A stretch of 64,000 nucleotides of DNA, from contig NC_042508.1 in the NCBI RefSeq assembly GCF_003054445.1, positions 434,001 to 498,000 on the forward strand. Direction: 5' to 3'. Positions 1 through 12,020 of the stretch are shown piece after piece. The position numbers and the translations under genes were made by a program. The notes under the pieces are model-generated. The model was not told where the DNA came from and searched no databases. It worked only from the letters and a program-made list of their open reading frames with translations. Positions within the stretch are counted from its first letter, which is position 1. Every line of letters begins with the position of its first letter. The DNA comes from Pichia kudriavzevii (taxonomy: Eukaryota > Ascomycota > Pichiomycetes > Pichiales > Pichiaceae).

Positions 1-613
1 ACATATTACCCACTAGCCCTTCTCTATATGCAGCCATACATGGGTACGAGTCGCCTCGGTATACGATTTCCCCATTTTCCTCAACCGGTGATGTCACAAT
101 AAATGGCTCATATTGGATTTCCACATCCTTGTATCTTAAGACATTGTATACCAAACCTGACCCTTCACAAAATGCCGGACATTTGACATAGAGCGTCTTA
201 TGTCTCTTAAATGGCAGTAGACACTTCTCCGCATGGAGACCACACTCTGTGTCGAATCCTTCCCAAATTTGCTCGGCTCTACCACATGATAGTTGCATCA
301 CCGGAATCTCATGTGAAATCATGGGCCGTTCAAACAAAATGACTGAATACACCCAAATAAGAAGCACCATTGCAAATAGTATATATAACGGGGGGATATA
401 TACTCCATACGGTGACATGTTGTGGATTGTTTCGGGGATTCTGTTAATTCGTAACCATATTCCCCTCAAGGGGTCCTGTTTGTCGGAGCATTCTTGGTAC
501 CTCTCTTCCTCCTCATCTCTGGACACCCGAGAACCCCTGGACATCCACTGAAGCTCCACTTCTTCATCCCTGTCTTTCCCAATCTCGTGCTTCATACCCA
601 ATTGCATGTCCAT
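1..613 (-). CDS. LCCL-domain membrane protein (partial, cut by left edge)
   Basis: Reading the minus strand from the ATG at 613 gives an open frame of 204 codons that continues past the window edge. An acidic, charged N-terminus (about 60 residues) is followed by a hydrophobic segment at roughly residues 85-105 (core LFAMVLLIWVYSVILF), then a cysteine-containing region that resembles an LCCL domain: V-K-C-P-A-F-C, then G-x-x-V-Y, then Y-R-G-D-S-Y-P-C-M-A-A-Y. This is the usual LCCL spacing of paired cysteines and a D-S-x-x-C-x-A-A core. Fungal LCCL proteins are membrane proteins of unknown function. It is divergent to ARO4. The frame stays open for 24 codons upstream of the ATG, up to a TAG that could be a splice acceptor, so the true start is uncertain. 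Domain assignment is by eye; function is not known. Confidence 0.75.
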   Translation of the reverse strand, partial: MDMQLGMKHEIGKDRDEEVELQWMSRGSRVSRDEEEERYQECSDKQDPLRGIWLRINRIPETIHNMSPYGVYIPPLYILFAMVLLIWVYSVILFERPMISHEIPVMQLSCGRAEQIWEGFDTECGLHAEKCLLPFKRHKTLYVKCPAFCEGSGLVYNVLRYKDVEIQYEPFIVTSPVEENGEIVYRGDSYPCMAAYREGLVGNM

Positions 614-2202
<1,589 letters not shown>

Positions 2203-2401
2203 TCAACTCTCTTGTATAAAATGCAAATATTATATATACCGTTTTTATTTAAATTCCAGTCAGGTCTAAATGAAATATTCTCCCTTATATGGACATACGT
2301 TTACGACTTTGTCAATCATGGAAATCCAACGCAAAATACCCCAAGCTTGCTCTCAATTGGAAGGTGATGAACCAAAATACTAGATGAGAAAAAATTCACT
2401 C

Positions 2402-2470
2402 TGAGTCATTCTTTGACCGCGCTTCCTCTTTAGGAAACATCTTCATTATAACGAATAACTGACTGACTCT
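2402..2470 (+). promoter_or_regulatory. Two Gcn4-type sites upstream of HIS7
   Basis: The HIS7 upstream region (2203-2562, otherwise without features) contains a perfect TGAGTCA at 2402-2408 and a TGACTCT at 2464-2470. They lie about 160 and 95 bp before the HIS7 ATG. TGA(C/G)TCA is the binding site of the general amino-acid control activator Gcn4, and HIS7 is a known Gcn4 target, so amino-acid-starvation induction is inferred. Confidence 0.7.
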
Positions 2471-2562
2471 GATACACCGGATGGATTGAGGCGTTCAAAG
2501 AACATTTTTACATTATTCCACGTAAGATCGTTTGATAACCTTGTTTTCCAACAGCAATAGGA

Positions 2563-4230
2563 ATGTCTACTGTCCATGTTATTGACGTTAATTCGGGTAA
2601 TTTACAGTCTCTATCCAATGCAATTACCTCTCTAGGATTTAAAGTGGAATTTATTACCCAGGGATCAGATCCAGCTTTGGAGACATGTTCAAAATTGATT
2701 CTTCCAGGTGTCGGTAATTTTGGCCACTTTGTGTTGCAGCTTCACGAACGTGGCTTTGTGGAACCACTCAAAAAATACATTGCCTCGGGGAAACCAATTA
2801 TGGGTATCTGCGTGGGGTTACAAACACTTTTCCAGGGGAGTGAAGAAAGCGAAGGAGTAGAAGGTTTAAGTTTGCTGCCTGGTTATTTAGTCAAATTCGA
2901 CGTCACTCACAAAAGTGTGCCACAGATCGGCTGGAACAGTGTTTCTCTCAAATCACACGAAGAATCAGCCAATGCACTTTACGGTATCTCTGAAGATAAA
3001 AGGTATTATTTTGTTCATTCATTTGCTGCTGTCCGTACCCCGGATGAAATAACAAAACTTTACGAAACAGGCTGGGATCTTGCATTATGCACATACTTGG
3101 ATGAAACTTTTATTGCAGCGGTTGCTAAGAATAACATCTTTGCTACACAGTTCCATCCAGAAAAATCAGGTAAAGCCGGCTTAAAGGTCATTCAATCTTT
3201 CTTAACTACAGAAAAGTATTCTCATGTCGAATTACACAGTGCAAATGCCGCCAAAACGGATACAGGCTTAACTAGAAGAATAGTTGCCTGCTTGGATGTG
3301 CGTACCAACGATCATGGTGATTTAGTTGTTACTAAGGGTGACCAATATGATGTACGTGAAAAATCAGGGGATGGTAATAATGTCAGAAATCTTGGTAAGC
3401 CTGTGGAAATGGCTGAAAAGTATTATAACCAAGGGGCTGATGAAGTAACTTTTTTGAATATCACATCCTTCAGAAACTCACCTGTGAAGGATTTACCAAT
3501 GTTGGAGGTTTTAAGACTAGCGGCAAAGACATGTTTTGTTCCATTGACTGTGGGTGGCGGTATAAGAGATGTGACTGATCCAGACGGAACTAAACATTCT
3601 GCATTAGAAGTGGCCTCTTCATATTTCCATGCCGGTGCCGATAAAGTGTCTATTGGATCTGATGCAGTCCGTGCCGCAGAGGAATTCTATGAAAATGGTA
3701 ATAGAGGTTCTGGCAATTCTCCGATTGAAACAATCTCTAAAGCATATGGTGTCCAAGCAGTTGTCATTTCTGTCGATCCAAAACGTTTCTATCTTTCTGA
3801 TCCCTCCACTTGTAAATACAAAACTATTAAAACCTCTATTCCAGGTCCAAACGGCGAAGAATACTGCTACTACAAAGTCACTTCACAAGGTGGCCGTCAA
3901 ATTCACGAACTGGGTGCAGTTGAATTGGTAGTCGCCTGTGAAGCATTGGGCGCCGGTGAGATTCTGCTTAATTGTATTGATAAGGATGGTTCCAACAGTG
4001 GCTTCGATTTCGAATTGATCAACATGGTTAAAAGCAGTGTCACCATTCCTGTCATTGCTTCTTCTGGTGCAGGTAATCCACAACATTTTGTTGATGTTTT
4101 TAATAACACTAAAACCGATGCTGCATTAGGAGCAGGTATGTTTCACAGGGGAGAATACAAGGTTAGCGACGTCAAAGAGTTTATGACTAAACACGGTCTC
4201 TATGTGAGAAATGACAATACTGATCTATAA
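2563..4230 (+). CDS. HIS7: Imidazole glycerol phosphate synthase, bifunctional glutaminase/cyclase
   Basis: Fused HisH-HisF enzyme of histidine synthesis, making imidazole glycerol phosphate and AICAR from PRFAR and glutamine. The N-terminal class I glutamine amidotransferase (about residues 1-215) shows the nucleophile Cys83 in G-I-C-V-G-L-Q and the His198/Glu200 pair in F-H-P-E-K. The C-terminal (beta/alpha)8 cyclase (about 235-550) begins with R-I-V-A-C-L-D-V-R, whose Asp246 is the expected catalytic residue, and has the phosphate-binding T-V-G-G-G-I-R and A-S-S-G-A-G stretches. At 555 residues it is full length (S. cerevisiae 552). It follows ARO4 by 360 bp in the same direction, with Gcn4 sites between. 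Confidence 0.97.
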   Translation: MSTVHVIDVNSGNLQSLSNAITSLGFKVEFITQGSDPALETCSKLILPGVGNFGHFVLQLHERGFVEPLKKYIASGKPIMGICVGLQTLFQGSEESEGVEGLSLLPGYLVKFDVTHKSVPQIGWNSVSLKSHEESANALYGISEDKRYYFVHSFAAVRTPDEITKLYETGWDLALCTYLDETFIAAVAKNNIFATQFHPEKSGKAGLKVIQSFLTTEKYSHVELHSANAAKTDTGLTRRIVACLDVRTNDHGDLVVTKGDQYDVREKSGDGNNVRNLGKPVEMAEKYYNQGADEVTFLNITSFRNSPVKDLPMLEVLRLAAKTCFVPLTVGGGIRDVTDPDGTKHSALEVASSYFHAGADKVSIGSDAVRAAEEFYENGNRGSGNSPIETISKAYGVQAVVISVDPKRFYLSDPSTCKYKTIKTSIPGPNGEEYCYYKVTSQGGRQIHELGAVELVVACEALGAGEILLNCIDKDGSNSGFDFELINMVKSSVTIPVIASSGAGNPQHFVDVFNNTKTDAALGAGMFHRGEYKVSDVKEFMTKHGLYVRNDNTDL

Positions 4231-4366
4231 TTACCGATGCTTTGTTTATTTTTGTTTTGTTTGTTTACACTATATTGGCATTATTTAGATAGATATACAT
4301 TCTAATAAACATTACTTAAAATCATACTCTTCTTTTTTGCTTGAAGAAAAAAAAAACAATAGGAAA

Positions 4367-5839
4367 TCAATTTTCCTCTTCAAACTTTTCAATTGCATCT
4401 AACCTTTCTTCAATTCTTTCTTCATTGTCAATTTTCACACCGGCAGAAACAGAGAATTGCCCACCACATCCGACTATTTGAATATCATGCTCCTTGGTTG
4501 CAGTATTATCAATTCTAGTTGGTTTTTCAACATCATCATCCAAGTTACCTAAACCAACAGCATAAGTGTCCGCAAACCCCCACGAAAAAACAAAGCCATC
4601 TTTAGTAACGGCTAAGGAGTGATGCGAACCACAGGCAACTGTCTTAATTGGTGGTAGTGCTAATTTAGTCGGAACTGGTAATGAACGAACGTTACCATGA
4701 TCGTCTTTTATACAATCATCCAATGGCAATTTATCTTTTTCAATACCAATTTCTTTCATATCATATCTACCAAATGCATAAACTTCACCAGATGAGGACA
4801 CTGCAAGTGAATGATGCTCTCCACCCGTAATATAAACAATATCTTTATCAGCCAATTCTTTAATCTCAGTTGGCTTGGTAACGACGGCACCGTCATCAAT
4901 ATTCATATCAACACCACATTGACCGTATTGGTTTAGCCCCCATGAATATACCTTTCCCTTTGTAGAAATTGCAAAACTGTGGAACTCACCAGAACCAATA
5001 AACTTTACATTCTTGAGCCCAAAAGATCTAGGTTCCAAAGATAATAAAAGACTTCTTTCTAAAATCTTACGCCCTAATTGGTATTGTTGTCCATTACCCC
5101 ATGCATAAACCCATCCCTTGATGTCTAATGCTAAGATATGGTCTTTTCCGGCAACAATGGAAACAATATTCTCCAATTCTGTAATTCTAACAGGAAATTT
5201 TTGCAGCTTCACGTCTTTAGAAAAACCTAAAATACCTTCATTATTCCTGAAAGTACCCCATGCCCAAACTTGTCCACTTTCCAATAAAACAACCGACAAG
5301 TTGTCACTCGCAGCAAGTTTAACAACAGAATCATTTTCAGGTAAGCCTTCAACCTTACCAGGAGTAGATTCAGCTTCATTTAGATCGCCATCTTCATCAT
5401 CACTTTCGGCATCCATATCCCTTAAATTTTTGTCTGCATCTGCACTTGTGTCTCTACCCAAAACAGCAGAGTCATTGTTTCCCCACGACCACACTGCACC
5501 GTTTTTATCCAACGCTAAAACATGCATGCCACCGACAGCAAAATCAACAATTCCTACTTCGTCTTTCTTGAGGAATGGGTTTAATCTTGGTCTTTTGACC
5601 TCTTTGGTTTTCGCATCTGGACCTAATCCTAGTTCACACATGGAACCAGACCCCCATACAAAAACATCTAACGGAGTTCTATTAGCAGTTGCTCTTTCAT
5701 TGATAGTCTTGTAACGAGATGCACGGAGTGACTCGAAACTATGAAGTTCCAAAGTTTTTGGCTTCTTCGCTGGACTTGGGACAGCATTTCCCTCAGAAAC
5801 AAGGCCAGTAGCTTTTCTCTTTCTTTCTAGTTTTACCAT
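4367..5839 (-). CDS. SRM1: Ran guanine nucleotide exchange factor, RCC1 family
   Basis: RCC1-type beta-propeller that loads GTP onto Ran (Gsp1) on chromatin and so sets the nuclear Ran-GTP gradient for transport. The 490-residue protein has a basic N-terminal tail (KRKATG, AKKPKT) suited to nuclear import and DNA contact. Seven RCC1-like blades follow, recognisable from repeats such as V-F-V-W-G-S-G, A-V-W-S-W-G, Q-V-W-A-W-G, W-V-Y-A-W-G, K-V-Y-S-W-G, E-V-Y-A-F-G and F-V-F-S-W-G. An acidic insert at about residues 135-155 lies between blades. Length matches S. cerevisiae Srm1/Prp20 (482). It is convergent with HIS7 and divergent from ENP1. Confidence 0.95.
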   Translation of the reverse strand: MVKLERKRKATGLVSEGNAVPSPAKKPKTLELHSFESLRASRYKTINERATANRTPLDVFVWGSGSMCELGLGPDAKTKEVKRPRLNPFLKKDEVGIVDFAVGGMHVLALDKNGAVWSWGNNDSAVLGRDTSADADKNLRDMDAESDDEDGDLNEAESTPGKVEGLPENDSVVKLAASDNLSVVLLESGQVWAWGTFRNNEGILGFSKDVKLQKFPVRITELENIVSIVAGKDHILALDIKGWVYAWGNGQQYQLGRKILERSLLLSLEPRSFGLKNVKFIGSGEFHSFAISTKGKVYSWGLNQYGQCGVDMNIDDGAVVTKPTEIKELADKDIVYITGGEHHSLAVSSSGEVYAFGRYDMKEIGIEKDKLPLDDCIKDDHGNVRSLPVPTKLALPPIKTVACGSHHSLAVTKDGFVFSWGFADTYAVGLGNLDDDVEKPTRIDNTATKEHDIQIVGCGGQFSVSAGVKIDNEERIEERLDAIEKFEEEN

Positions 5840-5979
5840 TTTTGCCTTGATCCTTTCGAGGAATAAGAAACAAAGAAAGGTTCTTACCTGTCGATCTCAC
5901 CGATGTGTGTAGCTCCATAATTCAAATGTTCATTTTCATGGATATTTTCCTTTCAACAACAGGCTGTGCGAGTTTTTCA

Positions 5980-6000
5980 GCCAAAAAATTTTTTTTTACT
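5980..6000. promoter_or_regulatory. RRPE-like A/T element in SRM1-ENP1 divergent promoter
   Basis: An AAAAAATTTTTTTTT tract sits about 95 bp before the ENP1 ATG. AAAWTTTT is the core of the ribosomal RNA processing element recognised by Stb3 in S. cerevisiae. The match is simple sequence, so it is weak evidence by itself, but position and the ribosome-biogenesis role of ENP1 fit. Confidence 0.35.
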
Positions 6001-6089
6001 ATTTTTCAGTGGAAAAAGTAGTTGAATTCTTGATCTGGCTTAGCTTGCAAGTAGGATATTGTTTACGCAGATTGTAAGTACAAGAAACA

Positions 6090-7568
6090 ATGGGCAAGGT
6101 CTCAACTAAAGATACAAAGGCTTCCGGAAAACATGTTCCGTTGTACAAGGATATTGCTGCCAGTGGTGGAAAATTAAAGTCTTCACAAATAAAAGCAAAA
6201 GTTTACAAAAAAGCAAAAGAGAATGATGACAATGATGACGGTGACGATGGAAGGGATGAGTTTGAAATGGATGCAGCTACTTCTCGTCGTGTTCTCAAGC
6301 TTGCACGTGAACAACAACAAGAACTTGAGGAAGAAGAAAACTACAATGAAGTTGCAACAAAGCCTAGGTTCCAACTTATTCAGCATGAATCTGATGCTGA
6401 AGAAGAACAAGACGAAGAAGAGTACGAAGAAGAGTACGAAGAAGAGATGGAATATGTGGATGATGAAGATCTTAACCCATCTGAAGTTGCAATGTTTGAA
6501 ACATTTTTTAAAGCAAAACAAGGTAATAATGAACCTTTTCAGCCTATCAACCTTGCTGATAAAATTATGCAAAAAATAGCACAATCAGCTACTCCAGACG
6601 AAAGCGACGGTGGAAAAGATCCTGAAAGCACAGAAGGAAGACCACAAGACGGTGTTTACTTACCACCAAGGGTTATTGAAGCGTATCAAAAGGTTGGAGA
6701 ATCTTTGAGAGCATGGAAACATGGTAAATTACCCAAACTATTCAAAGTTTTACCAACAATCAAAAACTGGGAAGATCTGATATATGTCACCGCTCCAGAA
6801 CAGTGGACGCCAAATGCAGTATATGAGGCTACCAGACTATTTGTCTCGAATTTAACTGCAGCAAAGGCTGAAAAGTTTGTTAGTCTTGTTCTTTATCCAA
6901 GATTCCGTCAAGATATTGAAGAGAATGAAGACCACAAATTAAACTACCATATATATAGGGCATTGAAAAAATCATTGTATAAACCTGCTGCGTTTTTCAA
7001 AGGGTTTCTTTTCCAGTTAGTTGAAGATCAATGCTCAGTCCGTGAAGCCATGATTGCTGCTTCCGTGTTAAAGAAAACTTCGGTTCCAGTTCAGCACGCT
7101 TCTGTTGCATTGTCTTGGTTATTAGAACAGGAATTTTCACCTGCTGCCACTGTTTTTATTAGAGTGCTAATTGAGAAAAAGTATGCATTACCGTACCAAA
7201 CTATTGATGATCTAGTTTTTTATTTCATGAGGTTTCGTGTAATTACTGACAATAAATCTTCATTCAAAATAGACAATGAAGCTGATTTAATGGACGATGT
7301 TGATATTGATATCACCCAACAGAGAAAATTACAAGATGCTCCACCTTTACCCCTTGTCTGGCATAAATCATTGCTCGCCTTTGCGCAAAGGTATAAGAAT
7401 GATATCACAGATGATCAAAGGGATTTCTTAATGGAAGTTGTTAGGCAACGTCCTCACAGAGAGATTTCTCCTGAAATAAGAAGAGAATTACTAGCCGGTA
7501 AGCCAAAAGAATTCACCCAGGAACCAACTAAGAAATTTGATGATGATGATGTCATGTCTTACTTCTGA
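6090..7568 (+). CDS. ENP1: Bystin; 40S ribosomal subunit biogenesis factor
   Basis: Homologue of Enp1/bystin, needed for 20S pre-rRNA processing and for export of pre-40S particles, where it binds the beak with Ltv1. The 492-residue protein starts MGKVSTKD with a basic segment, then a highly acidic region (about residues 45-135, runs of Glu and Asp), and a C-terminal helical bystin domain (about 185-480) containing blocks such as Y-L-P-P-R-V-I-E-A-Y and W-E-D-L-I-Y-V-T. S. cerevisiae Enp1 is 483 residues. It is divergent from SRM1 with a 250 bp shared promoter. In S. cerevisiae ENP1 lies beside HIS7 and ARO4, so this cluster looks ancestral with SRM1 placed inside. Confidence 0.95.
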   Translation: MGKVSTKDTKASGKHVPLYKDIAASGGKLKSSQIKAKVYKKAKENDDNDDGDDGRDEFEMDAATSRRVLKLAREQQQELEEEENYNEVATKPRFQLIQHESDAEEEQDEEEYEEEYEEEMEYVDDEDLNPSEVAMFETFFKAKQGNNEPFQPINLADKIMQKIAQSATPDESDGGKDPESTEGRPQDGVYLPPRVIEAYQKVGESLRAWKHGKLPKLFKVLPTIKNWEDLIYVTAPEQWTPNAVYEATRLFVSNLTAAKAEKFVSLVLYPRFRQDIEENEDHKLNYHIYRALKKSLYKPAAFFKGFLFQLVEDQCSVREAMIAASVLKKTSVPVQHASVALSWLLEQEFSPAATVFIRVLIEKKYALPYQTIDDLVFYFMRFRVITDNKSSFKIDNEADLMDDVDIDITQQRKLQDAPPLPLVWHKSLLAFAQRYKNDITDDQRDFLMEVVRQRPHREISPEIRRELLAGKPKEFTQEPTKKFDDDDVMSYF

Positions 7569-7739
7569 TTTATAAATAGGATTTGCCTGATATTCTCTTT
7601 GATAACCCTCCACTAATTTTTGTATACGTTAAAGTAAAACAAGCGCATAACTCATAACCTGAATCACAAAGTCCTCTTGTGATGTATAAAAACCATACAT
7701 GTACTTCTATAAAAACTATAAATAAATATCTACCCGCAA

Positions 7740-10487
7740 CTAGTCCTTAGAAATCTTCAGTAATAAGCTCGAATGGATTAATTCATCTCCTTTATTATCA
7801 ACCAATCGGATTTGTCTGTAGCCCTCCTTCATATCTCCAATTTTACAACACCAACTACCTACGGTATAATCAGATGTGTTCTTAACAACCGCATTACCCA
7901 CCTTACTTATGACATTAGTCTTATTGACTCTATTTGTTTTAACGACTATTCTGATAAATGACAAGTCTATTGCATTGGCAAAGTAACTTAACCGGCATAA
8001 TACGTTCCATATTGGATTGAATGCGTTATCTTTATTTTCAGCTAGTCTTGTTTTGAAACAAAGACTATATTCAGAAAGGGAGCTAAAATCATCGGAATGA
8101 TTGGTTCTAATCGTACCAATATCTTTATCATACTCTTCAACATGAGCAATTGGTGAATCGCTAGAAAGTTCATCATCTAAAGAAAATGATCTGCTAGCTG
8201 ATTTGTGATGTAAAATTTTGCCTTCAACTGGCTTAACATTATAAACTTCAATTTCTACCCACGGGGTATAACCGTTTAAGGATAATATTAACTCCTTCGG
8301 CTTTGGCAATTGTTGACCTGAAAGTATCAATATATCAAGCTTCTTAAGAATCGTAAACTGCAATGCTTTTAAGTTTTCGATTTTGATTAGCTCTTTGTTA
8401 TTAGCTGCAGTTGGTCTTCTCAAAATTTCAGGTTTTAGTCTATATCCAGAATATCCAATTCCCGAACTGGTACTCAAAGGCCTAAATAAAGATTCCGATA
8501 TTTCTTGACCGCAGTCCCAAATTTGCCAATTGGTGGCCACCATTTGGCAGCCTACTTCCCAGAACCTGATCGGATTGAAGTTATCTGACTTAAACCTAAC
8601 AACTGATGGGTAAATTCTCATCATTCCTCGTTTATTGTGTTTTACAATTGCATTTAGTTTAAACTGATCTTTTAGCAAAGAGAGGAGCGATCGATCACTA
8701 AATGAAAGTACATGGTTGAACGTTTTCGATTCTGGTAATGAAAAGTTCCTGAACCGTATACCGACAAAATATGGCGCAAGGATTGAAAGTTCAGGTATAA
8801 TTGTAGGCCTGGTTGGTTTGGGGACAATTTTCTTCAACACAATAGTCGTTGAGTCATCGCTGTGAGCAGATGCAGTCAAGTCTTCACTCTGGGTTGACGA
8901 TGTAGAAAATGAAGAGTGAATGGCACTTGAAGAAGTTTCAACAATGGTAGTTTGCTTTGATTTTTTTACCTTTATCAGAATCTTATGCTTTAAATCCTGG
9001 GGTGAAGGAAGTATGTTAATTTCTGATAATGGTTCACATAACAGCATATCCCCAAAAGTATTTTTCATAACGGTCACACATCTTTGTTGCGCTTCCTTCG
9101 AACATCGAATTTCAAGAGATATAATCAAAGGAAAAGGTGTTGCAATGAATGCATATTTTCGAATAGTGTCAATTACCAATTCAAAATCTATAGAAGTTGT
9201 TAGCGTTCTTCCATGTGTCACTATTGGATGATTATCATCGTTGTTCCATACATCTATTTCAACACACCTACAGCCACGTTGCAAAGCATGAATATACCCT
9301 TCTATGGACGAGTTACCATGTACTTGTTTTCCTAAGAGATAAGTATTATGAGAAGTTGAAATATAATAATCAGTTAGTGGGTGTGAGTAATAATCACTGT
9401 GGGTTCTATATTCACTAATCAATGGACCATTAAAAACACTATTCAAATAATTGATCAAATTTGCTTGATTCATGAATTCACCCTCTCCCTTGTATGAGTA
9501 CTTTTTGAATAGATACCCAATAAACCTTTCATCAAAATCCTCATTTTGAATCTTAGTAATAAACTGCTTAAACTGTTCCAAATGCAGTTTACCATTAGCA
9601 GCACCACAATGAGCTAAAATTTCGTCCACTTCTTTTCGGTTCCTTAGTTTCGTAACGAACTCTTGAAATTCACCAAAACTTAAAACTCCTTTTTTTTCCT
9701 TATCACATTCATCAAAATACTGGCGTAAATAGGACTGATTCATGTTTACATTTAGTTCCGAAGTTAGCTTAATTAAATCATCAAAACTCATATGCTGGCG
9801 ATTTACCTTTTTTATTCTGTTGTTCCACTTCCCCACAGAAAACCCATTTACATCAGCACAATTTATTAAACTTTCTTGATTCTTAACCCATGTTGACAAT
9901 ACCGTCAACGTGTTTATCATAATTTCCAGATTTCTCTTAGATGTGGCAATCATATGTAGTGCTTTTAGATCATTTGATAGAGATCCTGCTGTCAAGTTTT
10001 TAGTCCGATATATAACTGTTATCCAAAGATCGTTATAATCTGAAGGGATATTGAACTCTTCCCTGTAACTTTTGGCATCACTGCCCACTCTAATACTCTG
10101 GATGTTATCCATTTCTATTTTAGAGCTAGCTTTTGAATTCCATGTTAGCGTCAATGATGGTAGATTTAATTTGAAAAGCCGATGGACATGTTTGCGTCGG
10201 GTAACTCTGATCATTTCCAACCCTGGATCTATAAGTTCTGCAGGATATGAAGAAGGATCAAAAGGATCCGACGAGGCACTATTTATTGCTTCCAAAGTTA
10301 ATGGCACAAAAGTATCTAACGTTTCTTGGTTTTGGATGTTAGACAGACCATCTGAAGATTCCTTGAGTGTCTGTGTAGATATTGTTATAGACTTATCACT
10401 TGAGCTTTGACGTCGAAAAGATGTCGAATTCATCCGTAAAGTAGACAGGTGTTTGGTTATATCAGAAGTAATTGATGAAATATGCAT
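7740..10487 (-). CDS. PLC1: Phosphoinositide-specific phospholipase C
   Basis: Hydrolyses PI(4,5)P2 to diacylglycerol and inositol trisphosphate, the source of yeast inositol polyphosphates. The 915 residues show the delta-type order: an N-terminal PH-like region (about 70-205), EF-hand region with a canonical loop D-x-D-K-E-K-K-G-V-L-S-F near residue 260, catalytic X domain (about 372-515) with S-H-N-T-Y-L-L (His about 380) and I-V-T-H-G-R-T-L (His about 425), a serine/threonine-rich linker (about 515-560), Y domain (about 570-690, with G-Y-S-G-Y-R-L-K-P), and a C-terminal C2 domain. S. cerevisiae Plc1 is 869. It is convergent with ENP1. The serine-rich N-terminal 60 residues are not conserved. 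Confidence 0.95.
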   Translation of the reverse strand: MHISSITSDITKHLSTLRMNSTSFRRQSSSDKSITISTQTLKESSDGLSNIQNQETLDTFVPLTLEAINSASSDPFDPSSYPAELIDPGLEMIRVTRRKHVHRLFKLNLPSLTLTWNSKASSKIEMDNIQSIRVGSDAKSYREEFNIPSDYNDLWITVIYRTKNLTAGSLSNDLKALHMIATSKRNLEIMINTLTVLSTWVKNQESLINCADVNGFSVGKWNNRIKKVNRQHMSFDDLIKLTSELNVNMNQSYLRQYFDECDKEKKGVLSFGEFQEFVTKLRNRKEVDEILAHCGAANGKLHLEQFKQFITKIQNEDFDERFIGYLFKKYSYKGEGEFMNQANLINYLNSVFNGPLISEYRTHSDYYSHPLTDYYISTSHNTYLLGKQVHGNSSIEGYIHALQRGCRCVEIDVWNNDDNHPIVTHGRTLTTSIDFELVIDTIRKYAFIATPFPLIISLEIRCSKEAQQRCVTVMKNTFGDMLLCEPLSEINILPSPQDLKHKILIKVKKSKQTTIVETSSSAIHSSFSTSSTQSEDLTASAHSDDSTTIVLKKIVPKPTRPTIIPELSILAPYFVGIRFRNFSLPESKTFNHVLSFSDRSLLSLLKDQFKLNAIVKHNKRGMMRIYPSVVRFKSDNFNPIRFWEVGCQMVATNWQIWDCGQEISESLFRPLSTSSGIGYSGYRLKPEILRRPTAANNKELIKIENLKALQFTILKKLDILILSGQQLPKPKELILSLNGYTPWVEIEVYNVKPVEGKILHHKSASRSFSLDDELSSDSPIAHVEEYDKDIGTIRTNHSDDFSSLSEYSLCFKTRLAENKDNAFNPIWNVLCRLSYFANAIDLSFIRIVVKTNRVNKTNVISKVGNAVVKNTSDYTVGSWCCKIGDMKEGYRQIRLVDNKGDELIHSSLLLKISKD

Positions 10488-10775
10488 GACAATTTGTAGT
10501 TGAACTATACTGGGCTTACTCTAAAGAAAAAAAGGTCTGTAAACATCTCCATCTTTATCTTTGAAAATAGAAAAAAAAAAGTTAAAGTACACTATAATTC
10601 TTAGATCGCTTATACATACGCTACAAAATATTGTATCTTATCGAAGACATTAGGTGATATAAGTTAAGTGCATCAATTGTTGCAATTGATATTAGGTATT
10701 TCAAAAGTTTCTAGTTTATAAAGAGTAATACAATCTTGTGAGGAGGGTACATAAAGAATTTCCAAGGACTCTTCA

Positions 10776-12020
10776 CTAATTAGAATCCAGACGTAATTTT
10801 TTTGGAGACCATTCAGTTAAAAACTTAGATCTACCGTAATAAAACTTATCATAACCTTTCTTTTCATTGGAATCATCAAAGAAATCAATTTGTGCAGTAT
10901 CATAGCCTGTGAAGCTGATTTTAGGAAGAATAGCAATGTCTTGCACTTGTACAGGATTGCCTAGTAAAGTGAAAGTTTTATATGAAAATCTTTGTTCTGG
11001 ATCAACGTCTGGTCCAAAAACCTCCTTGTGTAATTGAACACGTTCTTTGATAAATAATTCATTTTTAATAGTAGTAAAGAAAAGGTATTGATCAATGGTG
11101 TTTAAATATTCAAATACAGTATCAGTAAGGAGAGATGTACCTGTGAACTGGACTATTGGTGCACCAGAGGCATCACAATTTTCATATTCCTTATTCCAGT
11201 CTGTGGTTTGGATAAGTTCCTTGTTGGTATTAATAATGAAAGTTATCCTAGCTATAATCCTGGCAAGCAATGGGTGATTTGACTTGGCCCGTAAAATATT
11301 ATTATTAAAAGTGAGACGACGAGAATAATTGTCCGACCAATCAGCAGAGTTTGGATCAGAATCAATACCTAGCCAGACCTTAGTCTTAAACGATGGCAAG
11401 TTATACCAAAATCTGATGGGTTTTACAGCAATGGTATCAACATCTGCATAAACACCTCCATTCAAATAGAGGATTAAAAACTTAAGAAATTCAAACTTTA
11501 ATCTTTCGTTAGGCAGGTAACGTAATGCTTCAACAACCTCTGGAACTTGAGGTCTTAGAATATCCGCAACTAAATCCTCTGCCTCAGAAACAGAAAAAAG
11601 CCTGTGGTCATACTCGGGGTTGGCGTCACTCCATCTTTCAACCAGAGTCTTACAATCCTTCGGAAAGTGTTCCTCGTCATCCATATCAGAAGTTTTCCAT
11701 ATTTGGAAAATATTCTTTTCTACTTCATCGTATGGATTATAAGGGAAGCTGAACAAGAGTCGATCGAGAATTGTAGAAAAGGAGTATATATTTTTTGGTT
11801 TCAAATACTCTTGAACAATTCCAGCATGATCTTTGACTACTAAATCAACCGATTCATCCTCATTCTTGCTTGCTGCTCCTGCACGAATCTCTGCAGAAGT
11901 CTTAAATGCTTTTCTAATCTTGGCGTCATGAATTGAAGGATTGAAAATATTAGCTGAAAGGATATTGAGAATGGAGAATATAACAAGGGCGGTCAAAAGA
12001 ACCGATTTGAGGGTATTCAT
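10776..12020 (-). CDS. Och1/Hoc1-type alpha-1,6-mannosyltransferase (GT32)
   Basis: A glycosyltransferase family 32 protein of the Och1/Hoc1 group, type II Golgi membrane enzymes that start or extend the alpha-1,6-linked mannan outer chain on N-glycans using GDP-mannose. The 414 residues begin with a signal-anchor (about 7-26), followed by N-I-F-Q-I-W-K-T, L-K-F-E-F-L-K-F-L-I-L, and the DXD metal/sugar-nucleotide motif in G-G-V-Y-A-D-V-D-T near residue 195. The C-terminal block I-V-Q-F-T-G-T-S-L-L-T-D resembles the Och1 acceptor-side motif. Length is nearer Hoc1 (396) than Och1 (480), so I leave the symbol open. It is divergently transcribed with a GT71 mannosyltransferase over a 282 bp spacer. 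The related Sur1/Csh1 sphingolipid enzymes are a less likely alternative. Confidence 0.8.
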   Translation of the reverse strand: MNTLKSVLLTALVIFSILNILSANIFNPSIHDAKIRKAFKTSAEIRAGAASKNEDESVDLVVKDHAGIVQEYLKPKNIYSFSTILDRLLFSFPYNPYDEVEKNIFQIWKTSDMDDEEHFPKDCKTLVERWSDANPEYDHRLFSVSEAEDLVADILRPQVPEVVEALRYLPNERLKFEFLKFLILYLNGGVYADVDTIAVKPIRFWYNLPSFKTKVWLGIDSDPNSADWSDNYSRRLTFNNNILRAKSNHPLLARIIARITFIINTNKELIQTTDWNKEYENCDASGAPIVQFTGTSLLTDTVFEYLNTIDQYLFFTTIKNELFIKERVQLHKEVFGPDVDPEQRFSYKTFTLLGNPVQVQDIAILPKISFTGYDTAQIDFFDDSNEKKGYDKFYYGRSKFLTEWSPKKLRLDSN

